Counted from the stretch's first letter, positions 7,408 through 17,252 are shown. The stretch: DNA of 64,000 bases from Nonomuraea rubra (GCF_014207985.1 NZ_JACHMI010000001.1:7609001-7673000); one strand, 5' to 3'. The notes: generated by a model from the letters alone, not told the origin. Numbers and translations: made by a program.

Positions 7408-8564
7408 GGCGGCGCCTTGGGCAGGGTGGCGGCGACCCTGGTGGGGCCGCCGGGCGGGCTGTCGACGGTGAACGTGCCGTCGAGCGCCAGGACCCGCCTG
7501 GCCAGCCCGGACAGGCCGCCGCCCGACGGGTCGGCGCCGCCCTTGCCGTCGTCCGAGATCGCCACGCTCACCGTCCGCTCGTCCTCGCTCAGGACCACCA
7601 GGATGTCATGCGCGCCGGCGTGCTTGACCGCGTTGGTGATGGCCTCGCGGGCCACGAAGTACAGGGCGGTCTCGATCTCGGAGGCGGGGCGGGAGGCCAG
7701 GCCGTGGTGCACGGTGACGGGCACGCCCGCGCGCTCGGCGACGCCGGCCAGCGCGGCGCGCAGGCCGAGCTCGTCGAGCGCGGTCGGGTAGATGCGCCAG
7801 GCGACGCTGCGCAGCTCGTCGAGGAGCTGGCGGGACTCGGTGTACGCCTGCGCGATCAGGTCCGCGGTCCTGTCACCGTCAGCTCTGGCGGCGAGGTCGA
7901 GTCCGTGCCGGGCGCGGCCGAGCAGCATGGCCAGGGCGACGCCGCGCTGCTGCACGCCGTCGTGCAGGTCGCGCTCGATCCTGCGCCGCTCGTCGTCCAC
8001 GGCCCTGACGATGCCGGAGCGGGTCTCGGTCAGCTCGGCGATGCGCCGGCGCATCAGCTCCTCGCCGGTGGGGCCGAGGAAGTGCGCGGCCAGGCGGCGG
8101 TCGAGCGCGGCGACGGCCGCGACCATGAGCACCAGCACGCCCAGCAGCGCCAGGCCGGCGGTGATGCCGAGCGCGCCGCCGCTGGTGACGAGCTTCACGC
8201 CGGGCAGCTCCAGCGGCACCTGCTCGGAGTCGCCCCAGACCAGGTCCCACGCGCCGCCGAACAGCAGCAGCACGGTGAGGAACAGGGTGCTCGCGCAGGT
8301 GTACCCGCCGAGGACGCCCAGGGTGGCGCGGGCCGCGAGGTAGGCGTACCCGCCGCCGTGCCGCGCCGGCTCGTGCCCGAGCCAGCCGGACAGGCGGGCC
8401 CGTTCCAGCGCGGTCAGCCGGGCCAGCCCCCGCGCGGCGGCGGGCCGCAGCGCGGGGATCAGCGCGGCGGGCGCCGCCACGGCCAGGAAGACCAGCTCGG
8501 CCAGGCCGAGAGCCGTCCCGAGGAGAACTCCGGCCACGAGGCGGGCGATGCGGGTGCCTGACAC
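7398..8564 (-). CDS. Sensor histidine kinase, HisKA_3 type
   Basis: About 388 residues. The N-terminal half has a series of hydrophobic segments, including LGTALGLAELVFLAVAAPAA and LGITAGLALLGVLVLMV, with a short extracytoplasmic loop around WDLVWGDSEQVPLE. The kinase half has the dimerisation helix with the phosphorylated histidine in RIERDLHDGVQQR, then an HATPase domain with EAITNAVKHAG and SDDGKGG. The start is GTG 8564, without a clear ribosome binding site. The stop overlaps the response regulator start. Lack of a large sensor domain fits intramembrane sensing of envelope stress, which is an inference. Confidence 0.9.
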   Translation of the reverse strand: MSGTRIARLVAGVLLGTALGLAELVFLAVAAPAALIPALRPAAARGLARLTALERARLSGWLGHEPARHGGGYAYLAARATLGVLGGYTCASTLFLTVLLLFGGAWDLVWGDSEQVPLELPGVKLVTSGGALGITAGLALLGVLVLMVAAVAALDRRLAAHFLGPTGEELMRRRIAELTETRSGIVRAVDDERRRIERDLHDGVQQRGVALAMLLGRARHGLDLAARADGDRTADLIAQAYTESRQLLDELRSVAWRIYPTALDELGLRAALAGVAERAGVPVTVHHGLASRPASEIETALYFVAREAITNAVKHAGAHDILVVLSEDERTVSVAISDDGKGGADPSGGGLSGLARRVLALDGTFTVDSPPGGPTRVAATLPKAPPCG

Positions 8565-8590
8565 GGGCGGAAATTCTAGGCGCCCCGCGA

Positions 8591-8612
8591 CGCGGCCGGA
8601 CGACCGGCCGCG
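8591..8612. terminator. GC-rich hairpin between ABC permease and histidine kinase genes
   Basis: CGCGGCCGG (8591-8599) pairs perfectly with CCGGCCGCG (8604-8612) around the loop ACGA. It lies in the 98-base gap separating the exporter genes from the kinase gene, all on the minus strand. With no T-tract it may be an attenuator or simply structured spacer. Confidence 0.3.
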
Positions 8613-8662
8613 CGCGCCCCGCCCCTCCCCCGACCGGCCGCGCCCCGCCGCCCGGCCGCCCA

Positions 8663-9454
8663 TCAGGCGTCTCGGCGGCGCAGGACGGCGTGGCCCGCCA
8701 CCACGGCGGCCGCCACCCAGGCCAGCAGCCACACCAGCCCCTCCCCCGGCGAGTACGGCATGGGCCCGCCCGTGAGGTTCTCCGTGCTGTCCATGAACGC
8801 CAGCCCGGCGAACATCGGCATCCGCAGCGAGGCGTCCAGCAGCGCCGGCACCCCGGTCATGAGGATCACCAGCGGCAGCCCCATGAGCAGCATGAACATC
8901 ACGGTCAGCGTGCCCGCCGCGCTGCGCATCGCCGCGCCGACCCCCAGAGTCATCACCGACACCAGCGCGTAGAACACCCCCATGCCCAGCAGGTCCGCCA
9001 CGACCTCGCCGACCGGCAGCACCACGAGCCCGCCGAACACGTCGATCGACAGCACCAGGTACACGGCCGCCGTCGCCACCGCCCCCGCGAGCACCCCGGC
9101 CGCGAACATCACCGGCCCGACCACCAGCGCCTTGGCCGCCAGCACCACGCCGCGCACGGGCGTGGCCTGCAGCGTGACCCGGATGCCGCCGGAGGCGTAC
9201 TCGGAGGTGATCACCAGCATGGCCAGGGCCACCAGCGCGAACTGCACGAACGACGTCCCGGAGACCACGGCCTCGCTGGCCACGATCCGCACGCCGTCCG
9301 CGCCCTCGCGCAGCGCGTCGGTGGCGGCGCCGCCGGCCAGGGTGATCGAGGTCAGCACGGTGAGCACGAGCGCGCAGGCCAGGCACCACCACGTGGACCT
9401 GACCGACCACAGCTTCGCCCATTCGGCCCCGGCCGCCTGCCACAACGTCCTCAT
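8663..9454 (-). CDS. ABC-2 type transporter permease
   Basis: 263 residues with six hydrophobic segments. It starts with the amphipathic helix GAEWAKLWSVRSTWW common to actinobacterial ABC-2 permeases, followed by SEYASGGIRVTLQATPVR, the conserved cytoplasmic loop of that family. The ATG at 9454 overlaps the stop codon of the ATPase gene by four bases, so the two subunits are coupled. It would form the membrane channel of an exporter for a drug, lipid or peptide. The downstream histidine kinase/response regulator pair probably shares its regulation. Confidence 0.9.
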   Translation of the reverse strand: MRTLWQAAGAEWAKLWSVRSTWWCLACALVLTVLTSITLAGGAATDALREGADGVRIVASEAVVSGTSFVQFALVALAMLVITSEYASGGIRVTLQATPVRGVVLAAKALVVGPVMFAAGVLAGAVATAAVYLVLSIDVFGGLVVLPVGEVVADLLGMGVFYALVSVMTLGVGAAMRSAAGTLTVMFMLLMGLPLVILMTGVPALLDASLRMPMFAGLAFMDSTENLTGGPMPYSPGEGLVWLLAWVAAAVVAGHAVLRRRDA

Positions 9455-10356
9455 CTGCTCACCCCGTACTCCACGCTGCCCGAGGTCAGCTCCTGATAGG
9501 CCTGCTCCAGCGAGGCCTCCTTGGCGCGCAGCTCGTGCAGCCGGATCCCCGCCTCGTACGCCAGGTCGCCGACCCGCTCGACCGCGGCCCCGGTGACCTC
9601 CAGCTCGTTCTCGGCGAGCCGGTCCACCGTCAGCCCGGCCCCGCGCAGCAGCGCCGCGAGGTCGCCGGCGTGCGGGGTGCGGACCAGCACGGCCGTCAGC
9701 GAGCTGCCCGCCAGGACGTCCGCGAGCGGCGCGTCCAGGATGAGCCGCCCCTTGCCGATCACCACGAGGTGGTCGGCGGTGAGTTGCATCTCGCTCATCA
9801 GGTGGCTGGAGACGAACACCGTCCGCCCCTCGGCGGCCAGCGACCGCATGAACCCGCGCACCCACCGCACGCCGTCCGGGTCCAGCCCGTTGACGGGCTC
9901 GTCGAACATCAGCACCTCGGGGTCGCCCAGCAGCGCCGCCGCGATCCCGAGCCGCTGGCTCATCCCGAGCGACAGCGTCCCGGCCCGCTTGCGTGCCGCG
10001 CCCGCCATGCCCACGGTCTCCAGCACCTCCTCCACGCGCCGCCGCGGGATGCCGTTGCTGCGGGCCAGCGCCGCCAGGTGCGCCCGGCCGCTGCGGCCCG
10101 GGTGCACGGCGCGCGCGTCGAGGAGCGCGCCGACGGTGCGCAGCGGGTTCGCGATGCGCCGGTACGGCACCCCGCCGACGAGCGCGGTGCCGGAGGTGGG
10201 GTGGTCGAGGCCGAGGATGAGGCGCATCGTGGTCGATTTGCCGGCGCCGTTCGGCCCGAGGAATCCGGTGACGGTGCCCGGTTTCAGGTCCAGTGTGAGG
10301 TCGTCGACCGCGAGGTGGTCGCCGTACCGTTTGGTCAAGCCCTTGAGACTGATCAC
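9451..10356 (-). CDS. ABC transporter ATP-binding protein (exporter type)
   Basis: 301 residues, one nucleotide-binding domain. Walker A GPNGAGKST is at residues 34-42, signature LSLGMSQRLGIAAALL, Walker B VLMFDEPVNGLDPDG and the H-loop SSHLMSEM. The 90 or so residues after the ATPase core (from VRTPHAGDLAALL) form the small C-terminal domain typical of ABC-2 drug and bacitracin exporters. ATG 10356 follows a good leader. First gene of the cluster ATPase-permease-kinase-regulator, transcribed leftward. Confidence 0.95.
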   Translation of the reverse strand: MISLKGLTKRYGDHLAVDDLTLDLKPGTVTGFLGPNGAGKSTTMRLILGLDHPTSGTALVGGVPYRRIANPLRTVGALLDARAVHPGRSGRAHLAALARSNGIPRRRVEEVLETVGMAGAARKRAGTLSLGMSQRLGIAAALLGDPEVLMFDEPVNGLDPDGVRWVRGFMRSLAAEGRTVFVSSHLMSEMQLTADHLVVIGKGRLILDAPLADVLAGSSLTAVLVRTPHAGDLAALLRGAGLTVDRLAENELEVTGAAVERVGDLAYEAGIRLHELRAKEASLEQAYQELTSGSVEYGVSR

Positions 10357-10453
10357 GTCCCCTCACGCTAGGCAGGCGAGGGCCGGGCGGCCATGGGGGC
10401 AGCCCGCCGACCTCGATGGGGGGAAACCGTAAATCGGCGGTGCCCGGCCGGTC

Positions 10454-12526
10454 TCAGGGGGTGGAGCGCAGCAGGAGGATCGCGGTGTCGTCCGTGCGCC
10501 CGCCGAGGACGGCCGGCTGGATGAGGGACTCGGCGAGCTCGGGCAGGGGCTGATCGCGGCCGGGGGTGAAGCCGGCGGCCAGGCCGGTGATGGCCTCGCC
10601 CAGGTCGAGGCCGGGCTGCTCGATGAGGCCGTCGGTGTAGAGGGCCAGGACCGAGCCGGGCGGCAGGGGTGCCTCCGCGGTGACGTACTCGGTGTCGGGG
10701 TCGATGCCGAGGAGCAGGCCGGGGTGGTCGTCGAGGATCCGGGTGGCGGCGCCGGGGGTGCTGAGCAGGGGTGGCAGGTGTCCGGCGTTGGCCAGGCACA
10801 TGGTGTGCGCGGCCAGGTCGAGCTTGAGGTAGAGGCAGCTCGTGAAGCGGTCGGGGGCCAGCTCGGTCATCAGGCGGTTGGCGTGCGAGAGCACCTCGCC
10901 GCAGCTCGCGGCGGCGGTGGCGGTGGCGCGGATGGCCGTGCGTACCTGGCCCATGAGGGCGGCGGCGGTCATGTCGTGGCCCTGGACGTCGCCGATGACG
11001 GCGGCGGCCACCGTGTCGTCCAGGCGGATGACGTCGTAGAAGTCGCCGCCGATGTCCATGCCGGGGGTGGTGGGCAGGTACCTGGCGGCCAGGTCCAGGC
11101 CGGGGATCTCGGGCAGGTCGCTCGGCAGCAGGCGGGCCTGCAGGGACTCGGCGAGCTGGTGCTTGTTGTCGTAGAGCCAGGCCCGCTCGAACGCCTGGGC
11201 GATCAGCCCGCCGAGCGCGGTGAACATGGCCCGCTCGCCGTCCTCGAACCGGTGGGGACGCTCGTAGGCCAGCACGCACGTGCCGATGGACTGGCCGGAG
11301 GCGGCCAGCGGCAGCAGCGCGAAGGCGCTCATGCCGTCCACGCGGACGGCGGTGGGGAAGGTCCGGCGGAACTCCGGCCAGGTCCCGTAGAACGAGGGCC
11401 GGTCCCACTGGTAGCCGGGCACCCAGGGCAGCGCGTGCACCACGGGGCGGCCGTTGAACCTCTCGATGCCCTCCTGGCTGTAGCCGCGTGAGGCGGCGAC
11501 GCGCATGCGCCCGTTCTCCCAGCTCAGGATGGCCAGCGCCTGCGCCCCGGTGACCGGCAGCACGTGGTCGGCCACCAGGTCGACGACGTCCTGCGCGGTG
11601 ACGGCCTGGGCGAGGCAGGTCGCCAGGTGCAGCATCTCGTGCAGCCCGATCAGCGGCGGGTTCCCCTGGCCGTCACCGGCCGGGGCGTGGCGCTCGGCGA
11701 CGGGCGTGATCCGCAGGGTGACGCCGGGGACGCCCGGATGGCACTCCACCGACAGGTGCCGGCCGCTGGGATGGCGAGCGATGAACCGGGTGACCTGGTG
11801 GCTGACGACCGCGGCCCGGTAGTGGTCCTCGTGCAGCGGGTCGTCCAGCCAGGGCAGCGCCTTGCACAGGCGCTGCCCGATCATCTCGGCCGGGTCCGCG
11901 TCGAGCAGCCTCGCGGCCGGCGCGGTGACGAGCGTCACCCGCGCCTGCGCGTCGAGATGGCAGTACCCCTCGGGCAGGCAGTCGAGGCAGGCCAGCGCCG
12001 TCAGCCCGGCGGGCTGCCCCGGCCTGACGGCGTGCACCTGGTCCAGGATCCGCGGCAGCGGCCCGGGGACGATCGGCCTGCCCTGCTCGCTCGCCTGGCG
12101 GAGCACCAGCCCCATCCTGGCGCAGACGTCCTCGATCAGGCGGAGCCTGCGCTGGGTGAGCGACGACTCGGCGCCCGTGGGCCAGCCCAGCGCGAACCCG
12201 CCCCAGACCGCGCCGCCGGAGCTGATCGGGGAGAACGCCATCGCGAAGTGGTACGGCAGCGCCAGCGCCACCGCGGGAAACCTTCTGGCCAGCGCCACCC
12301 GGTCCCGCAGCCAGACCAGCCGCCGCTCGCGCACCGCCACCGAGATCGGCGCGTGGTCGCTCGTCCTGACCCTGGCCCACGAGCGGGCGATGGTGGCGGG
12401 CAGGCCGATCGACGCCTCCATCTGGAGGACCTGGCGGCTGCCGTCGAGGACGTACACGCTGCCGATGTGGGCGCCCGCGGTGAACACGGCCTCGATCAGC
12501 AGATCGTCCAGGCCGGACGGCTCCAT
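10454..12526 (-). CDS. GAF/PAS-domain PP2C-type serine phosphatase (SpoIIE/RsbU family)
   Basis: About 690 residues. In order: a GAF-like domain (residues 10-150), a PAS-like domain (190-300, around GYCHLDAQARVTLVTAPAAR), a second GAF domain (310-440) and a SpoIIE-type phosphatase (460-690). Metal-binding aspartates are visible in DIGGDFYDV, GDVQGHD and TDDTAILLL. Such proteins dephosphorylate an anti-anti-sigma factor in partner-switching control of sigma factors. The ATG at 12526 is my choice; TTG 12565 would extend it by 13 residues. It lies 73 bases downstream of the hybrid kinase gene in the same direction, so the two may act in one pathway. Confidence 0.85.
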   Translation of the reverse strand: MEPSGLDDLLIEAVFTAGAHIGSVYVLDGSRQVLQMEASIGLPATIARSWARVRTSDHAPISVAVRERRLVWLRDRVALARRFPAVALALPYHFAMAFSPISSGGAVWGGFALGWPTGAESSLTQRRLRLIEDVCARMGLVLRQASEQGRPIVPGPLPRILDQVHAVRPGQPAGLTALACLDCLPEGYCHLDAQARVTLVTAPAARLLDADPAEMIGQRLCKALPWLDDPLHEDHYRAAVVSHQVTRFIARHPSGRHLSVECHPGVPGVTLRITPVAERHAPAGDGQGNPPLIGLHEMLHLATCLAQAVTAQDVVDLVADHVLPVTGAQALAILSWENGRMRVAASRGYSQEGIERFNGRPVVHALPWVPGYQWDRPSFYGTWPEFRRTFPTAVRVDGMSAFALLPLAASGQSIGTCVLAYERPHRFEDGERAMFTALGGLIAQAFERAWLYDNKHQLAESLQARLLPSDLPEIPGLDLAARYLPTTPGMDIGGDFYDVIRLDDTVAAAVIGDVQGHDMTAAALMGQVRTAIRATATAAASCGEVLSHANRLMTELAPDRFTSCLYLKLDLAAHTMCLANAGHLPPLLSTPGAATRILDDHPGLLLGIDPDTEYVTAEAPLPPGSVLALYTDGLIEQPGLDLGEAITGLAAGFTPGRDQPLPELAESLIQPAVLGGRTDDTAILLLRSTP

Positions 12527-12599
12527 GAAGGCAGCGTACGCAACCCCGCGTATCGTGCTCCCCAAGTGCGGGTCTGCCCGGGCAAATCGTCGCGCCGAT

Positions 12600-15539
12600 T
12601 CAGGAAGTCGCGTCGATCCGGGCCGTCGTGTCGATCCGGGAGGTCGCCTCGATCCGGGACGCCGCCTCGATCCGGGGGTCGGCGGCGTTCATCCACTCGG
12701 GCAGGTCGCTGAGCAGCCCGCCCAGTTCCTCCATGACGTCGCCGTCCACGGCGTCGCCCGCCCTGGCCAGGTCCTCGATCCGCTGGCACAGCTCCGCCTC
12801 GCGGGTCGCGCCGACCGTCGCGCAGGACCCCTTGAGCCGGTGCGCGAGCCCGGCCGCCGCCGCCTGGTCGCCGTCCCGTACGGCCTGCCGGAGCTCCTCG
12901 AACGTGCGGGTGGCGGTCGCCAGGTACGCCCGCGCCACGTCGGCCAGCGCCTCCTGCGACAGCCCCGCCAGCTCGGGCGGCAGCCCGGCGGAGACCGTCC
13001 ACTCCGGGATCCTGGCCAGCACGCGTGGCCAGTCGACCGGCTTGGCCAGGTGGTCGTCCATGCCCGCCTCCAGGCACCGGATCCGGTCGTCCGGCATGGC
13101 CGCGGCGGTCATCGCGATGATCGGGGTGTGCGCCTCCTCGCGCTCCCTGATCTCCTCGGTCGCGGCCAGGCCGTCGAGCACGGGGAGCTGGCAGTCCATG
13201 AACACCAGGTCGTACCGGCCGGCCAGCACGGCCCGCACGGCCTGCCTGCCGTCGTCGACCACGTCGACCTCGTGCCCGGCCTGGGTCAGCACGAGCATCG
13301 CCACCTGGCGGCTCACCTCGTCGTCCTCGGCCACCAGGATGCGCGCGCCCTCGGTCAGGCCGGTGGTCTGCGCGCCCTCGCGCGGCTCGCCGTCGCACTC
13401 CGCGAGGCCCAGGGCGTTCTCCGCGGCGGCGAGCAGGCGGCGGCGGCTGAGCGGCCGGGTGATCGACTGCACGGCCCGCTCCCCCGCCGCGCCCGGCCAG
13501 GCGAACCCGGCGCGGCCGGGGGTGACGACCACGATGACGCTGGTGGCCTGGAGCGCCGGGTCGTTGAGGATGGCGTCGGCCAGCGAACGCGCCACGCCGG
13601 CGTCCGCCCCCACGCCCACGCTGAGACCCGCGCCCAGGTCGAGGGCGACGACGGCCAGCTCGTACGGCCGCCCGTCCGCGGCGGCGGCACGCAGGCGGGC
13701 CAGCGCCGACACCTCGTCCCTGGTCTCCTCCACCTCGGCCCCGGCCTGCTCCAGGCAGCGCGCGGCCAGCGTGCGGTCCTCGGGCCGCGGGTCGGCGACC
13801 AGCGCGCGCCGCCCCTCCAGCGCTCCGGCGCCCGGCTCCGACCAGGTGAGTACGTCCACCGGCAGCGTGGCCCAGAACCGGCTGCCCACGCCCTCCACGC
13901 TGTCGAGCCCGATCCGCCCGCCCATGAGCTCGACGAGCTGCCTGCTGATGGCCAGCCCGAGCCCGCTGCCGCCGGTCCTGCGCGTGATGGGCGAGTCCAC
14001 CTGCCGGAAGACGCCGAAGACCCGCTCCCGGTCCCGCGGCCCGACCCCGATGCCCGTGTCGGCCACCGCGAACCTGAGCACCACCCGCTCCTGGCCGGGC
14101 TCGCCCTCGTCGAGCGCCACGTGCAGGTCCACGCCGCCCTGGACGGTGAACTTCAGCGCGTTGCCGACCAGGTTCGTCAGCACCTGGCGCAGCCGCGCCG
14201 GGTCGCCCGCCACCTGGCGGGGCACGTTCTCGTCGAGCCGCAGCGTGAGCCAGAGCCCCTGCTCGTACGCGTGCGGCGCGAACGGCGCCACGACCTCGTC
14301 GCACAGCCGCGGCAGGTCGAACGGCGCGGCCTCGACCTGGAGGTGCCCGGCCTCGATCCTGGACAGGTCGAGGAAGTCGTCGAGCAGGCGCAGCACGTTC
14401 TGCGCCGACTCCTGGGCGGTGCTGGCGTAGTACCGCTGCTCCTCGTCCAGGCGGGTGCCCATGAGCAGGGAGTTCATGCCGAGCACGCCGTTGATGGGGG
14501 TGCGGATCTCGTGGCTGATCTTGGCCACGAACTCGGACTTGGCGCTGGAGGCGCTGATCGCCTCGTCCCTGGCGGCGGCCAGCTCGGTGGCGTACGTGGA
14601 GAGCTGGGCCTGCGCCCGCCGGCGGCCGCGGGTGCTGTGGATCTGCAGGCCGAGCCCGATGAGGATGAGCAGGGCGAGCAGGAGCGCGACGGTGAGCACG
14701 TTGGTGCGCAGCTTCTCGGCTGAGGCCAGCGCCTCGGCGACGGAGACCTCGGCGGTGACCGTCCAGCCGATGCCGGAGATGGGCTCGGACGCCGACAGGA
14801 CCGTGCCGTCGATGCCGTGGAACTCGCCGCTCCACGCCCGCCCGGCCAGCGCGGCGTCCACCCGGGGGTCCTCGCGCAGGGACGTGAGCGCGAACAGCTT
14901 CCTGCCGGGGTCGGCGACCAGCACGCCGGCCTTGTCGGTGATGAGCAGCCGGATGTCCTGCGCCTCGGCGGCGTCCTCGGCGAACTCCTGGATGGCGTCG
15001 AGGCTGTAGACGACGGTGAACATGCCGAGCATGCGGGTGCCGTCGGCGCTGGGGATGGGCGCGGCCACCGCCACGGCCCTGGACACGCCTACCATGGTGG
15101 GTGTGTACGCCTGCGAGACGTGGGCCTGGCGCTTGTCGCGCACCGCGCGGTACCAGTCGGTGGTCGTGATGTCCTGCGGCAGCACGGTGGGCGGCTCCGC
15201 GCCCCTGATCTTGCCCTCGGGGGAGTTGACGATCAGGCCGCTGACGCCGTCGCGCAGTTCCTTCAGCTCGCCGAGCCAGTCGCGCATGGTGGCGCTGGTG
15301 ACCTCGTCCACGGCCTCGCGCACCTGGGTCCGCTGGGCGAAGGCGGTGACGAGCTGCTTGAGCGAGTCCATCTGCTGCTCGACCACGACCCGGCTGACGG
15401 ACGCGGTGGTCCTGACGCGCTCGCGGACCTCGTCGCTCATCGCGTTCTCCGACAGCGAGATGCTGGACGAGGTGAGCAGCGCCAGGGGCAGCAGTCCGAG
15501 TAACGTCCACAGGGCCGTCACCGCGAGCAACCATCGCAC
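12600..15539 (-). CDS. Hybrid sensor histidine kinase with dCACHE, two receiver and HPt domains
   Basis: About 979 residues from GTG 15539, which follows GGGAGGG by ten bases; TTG 15626 would add 29 residues before the first membrane segment. Order: TM (5-25), a double-CACHE sensor (about 35-270), TM (281-301), HisKA with H343 in KISHEIRTP, HATPase, a degenerate receiver, an intact receiver (D782 in FMDCQLP) and an HPt domain (H900 in AHRLKGS). The first receiver-like domain has R where the conserved K is expected (SITRPLSR), so it may be inactive. dCACHE domains often bind amino acids. The last 24 residues are four hexapeptide repeats. Confidence 0.9.
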   Translation of the reverse strand: MRWLLAVTALWTLLGLLPLALLTSSSISLSENAMSDEVRERVRTTASVSRVVVEQQMDSLKQLVTAFAQRTQVREAVDEVTSATMRDWLGELKELRDGVSGLIVNSPEGKIRGAEPPTVLPQDITTTDWYRAVRDKRQAHVSQAYTPTMVGVSRAVAVAAPIPSADGTRMLGMFTVVYSLDAIQEFAEDAAEAQDIRLLITDKAGVLVADPGRKLFALTSLREDPRVDAALAGRAWSGEFHGIDGTVLSASEPISGIGWTVTAEVSVAEALASAEKLRTNVLTVALLLALLILIGLGLQIHSTRGRRRAQAQLSTYATELAAARDEAISASSAKSEFVAKISHEIRTPINGVLGMNSLLMGTRLDEEQRYYASTAQESAQNVLRLLDDFLDLSRIEAGHLQVEAAPFDLPRLCDEVVAPFAPHAYEQGLWLTLRLDENVPRQVAGDPARLRQVLTNLVGNALKFTVQGGVDLHVALDEGEPGQERVVLRFAVADTGIGVGPRDRERVFGVFRQVDSPITRRTGGSGLGLAISRQLVELMGGRIGLDSVEGVGSRFWATLPVDVLTWSEPGAGALEGRRALVADPRPEDRTLAARCLEQAGAEVEETRDEVSALARLRAAAADGRPYELAVVALDLGAGLSVGVGADAGVARSLADAILNDPALQATSVIVVVTPGRAGFAWPGAAGERAVQSITRPLSRRRLLAAAENALGLAECDGEPREGAQTTGLTEGARILVAEDDEVSRQVAMLVLTQAGHEVDVVDDGRQAVRAVLAGRYDLVFMDCQLPVLDGLAATEEIREREEAHTPIIAMTAAAMPDDRIRCLEAGMDDHLAKPVDWPRVLARIPEWTVSAGLPPELAGLSQEALADVARAYLATATRTFEELRQAVRDGDQAAAAGLAHRLKGSCATVGATREAELCQRIEDLARAGDAVDGDVMEELGGLLSDLPEWMNAADPRIEAASRIEATSRIDTTARIDATS
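12603..12674 (-). repeat. Four 18-base repeats encoding the kinase C-terminal tail
   Basis: Four successive 18-base units, each containing TCGATCC on the + strand, encode [18 protein letters not shown] and RIDATS immediately before the stop codon of the hybrid kinase. The repeats lie outside the HPt domain and look like slippage-prone, expendable sequence. Confidence 0.85.
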
Positions 15540-15610
15540 GGGCGTCCGTCCCTCCCCCCACTCGCTCGGGTACAGATTAGGAGGAAACCGGCGCGCGCGC
15601 CGGTTCCCGG

Positions 15611-15629
15611 TGAGCAGAACGAGCAAAAG
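15611..15629. promoter_or_regulatory. Putative response-regulator binding motif (single copy)
   Basis: TGAGCAGAACGAGCAAAAG lies in the divergent region between the hybrid kinase and the response regulator genes. It matches, at 17 of 19 positions, the direct repeats in front of gluA (17214-17252). It is followed by an AT-rich stretch unusual for this genome. It is a candidate site for autoregulation by the adjacent regulator. Confidence 0.5.
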
Positions 15630-15694
15630 GTGATCTTTTTTATTAAAACCCGCTTAAGCTGCAGTGATCTACCTGAATGACGAGGAGCGTGGCG

Positions 15695-16378
15695 GTGCCT
15701 GAGCTCAGGGACATCACCGTACTCATCGTGGACGACGACCCGGTCGTCACGGCGGCCCTGCACGCGCAGGTCAACCGGGTGCTCGGGTTCAGGGTCGTGG
15801 GCATCGCGCACACCGGTCACGCGGCGCTGGCCGCGGCCGGGCGGTTCGCGCCCCGGCTGGTCCTGCTCGATCTGCACCTCCCTGATATGCCCGGTCTGGA
15901 GGTGGCGCACCGGCTGCGCCGCCCGGACCAGCCGCCCGCCGACGTCATCGTGATCTCCGGGCGCAAGGAGTCGGCGACGGTCCGCGCCGCCATCCAGCGC
16001 GGCGCGCTCAACTACCTGGTCAAGCCGACCAGGGCCGGCACGCTGGAGCAGGCCCTGCTGCGCTACGCCGCCACCGTCAAGCAGCTCGAGTCCGAGGCCC
16101 GCTTCACCGACCAGCAGGAGATCGACAACCTCTTCCGCTCGCTCCACCTCGACGTGGGCACCCGGCCCAAGAGCATCTCCGCCTCCACCGAGCAGGCGGT
16201 GCTGGACGCGCTGTCGGAGGTCGAGGACGCCTCGGCCGACGAGCTGGCCGCCAAGGTCGGCGTCAGCCGCGCCACCGCCCGCCGCTACCTGGAGCACCTG
16301 GCCGAGCGGGGGCTGGTCGAGGGCCGGCCGAAGTACGGCACCACCGGGCGGCCCCAGCACCGGTACCGCATCCGATGA
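15695..16378 (+). CDS. Response regulator, CitB/DcuR type
   Basis: About 227 residues. The receiver has the acidic DDD cluster, phosphoacceptor D in VLLDLHLPDMPG and K in YLVKP. A linker leads to a C-terminal winged helix-turn-helix (ASADELAAKVGVSRATARRY), as in DcuR/CitB regulators of organic-acid or amino-acid uptake. GTG 15695 is preferred because GAGGAG precedes it by seven bases; ATG 15677 has no such site. Its stop overlaps the binding-protein gene start by four bases. The partner kinase is probably the divergent hybrid kinase, since no separate kinase gene is adjacent. Confidence 0.85.
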   Translation: MPELRDITVLIVDDDPVVTAALHAQVNRVLGFRVVGIAHTGHAALAAAGRFAPRLVLLDLHLPDMPGLEVAHRLRRPDQPPADVIVISGRKESATVRAAIQRGALNYLVKPTRAGTLEQALLRYAATVKQLESEARFTDQQEIDNLFRSLHLDVGTRPKSISASTEQAVLDALSEVEDASADELAAKVGVSRATARRYLEHLAERGLVEGRPKYGTTGRPQHRYRIR

Positions 16379-17217
16379 GGGCACTCCGGGCGCTGGCCGT
16401 GGCCATGCTGGTCGGCCTGCTGCCCGCCGCCTGCGGCGAGGCGAGCGCCTTCCCCGAGGACACCACGATGTCGCGCATCAGGGAGCGCGGCATCCTCACC
16501 GTCGGCATCAAGTTCGACCAGCCGATCTTCGGCTACAAGGATCCCGCCAGCGGGCGGATCACCGGGTTCGACGCGGAGATGGCCCGGCTGGTGGCCAGGG
16601 ACCTGACCGGCAGCGAGCGCAACATCCGCTTCGTCGAGACGGTGTCGAGCGAGCGCGAGAACTTCATCGAGCAGGGCGTGGTGGACCTCGTCATCGCCAC
16701 CTACTCGATCACCGAGACCCGCGCGCAGCGGGTCACGTTCACCGACCCGTACTACTACGCCGGCCAGGACCTGCTGGTACGCGTCGGCGACTCCACCATC
16801 AACCAGGTCTCCGACCTCAAGGGCAAGACCGTCTGCACGGCCCGCGGCTCCACCTCCGTCGACCGGCTGCGCACCACGGTGCCCGGCATCGACCTGGAGG
16901 TCGTGGACGCGTACAGCATCTGCGTGCCCGCGCTGGTGGCCGGCCGGGTGGACGCCGTCAGCACCGACGACACCATCCTGCTCGGCCTGTACGCCCAGCA
17001 CCCCGACACGCTGCGGCTGGTCGGCAAGCCGTTCGCGCGCGAGCCGTACGGGATGGGCATGCGCAAGCAGGACACCGCCTTCCGCGACTACCTCAACGGG
17101 CTGATCGCCCGCTGGCTGTGCAACGGCGAGTGGGACCGCGCCTACATGGCCACCGTCGGGGTCTCCGGCACCACCTCCGAATCCGCGAAGCCGGCCCCTC
17201 GCCCGGCCGTTTGCTGA
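16375..17217 (+). CDS. Glutamate-type ABC transporter substrate-binding lipoprotein, linked to the response regulator
   Basis: 280 residues. A signal peptide ends in a lipobox-like LLPAAC, so it is probably a lipoprotein. The mature part is a family 3 solute-binding protein: ILTVGIKFDQPIFGYKD, ITGFDAEMARLVARDL, IATYSITETRAQRV and CTARGSTSVDRL match glutamate/aspartate binders. The ATG overlaps the response regulator stop (ATGA), so it is cotranscribed with the regulator, apart from gluABCD, which has its own binding protein. It may serve as a sensor partner for the dCACHE kinase or as an alternative receptor for the importer. Confidence 0.88.
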   Translation: MRALRALAVAMLVGLLPAACGEASAFPEDTTMSRIRERGILTVGIKFDQPIFGYKDPASGRITGFDAEMARLVARDLTGSERNIRFVETVSSERENFIEQGVVDLVIATYSITETRAQRVTFTDPYYYAGQDLLVRVGDSTINQVSDLKGKTVCTARGSTSVDRLRTTVPGIDLEVVDAYSICVPALVAGRVDAVSTDDTILLGLYAQHPDTLRLVGKPFAREPYGMGMRKQDTAFRDYLNGLIARWLCNGEWDRAYMATVGVSGTTSESAKPAPRPAVC

Positions 17218-17252
17218 GCAGAACGATCACAATCTGAGCAGAACGATCACAA
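17214..17252 (+). promoter_or_regulatory. Two direct 19-base repeats upstream of gluA
   Basis: CTGAGCAGAACGATCACAA occurs at 17214-17232 and again at 17234-17252, a 20-base period that places both copies on one face of the helix. The first copy includes the stop codon of the preceding gene. Period and position fit a tandem activator or repressor site for gluABCD. A near match lies upstream of the response regulator gene. Confidence 0.6.
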
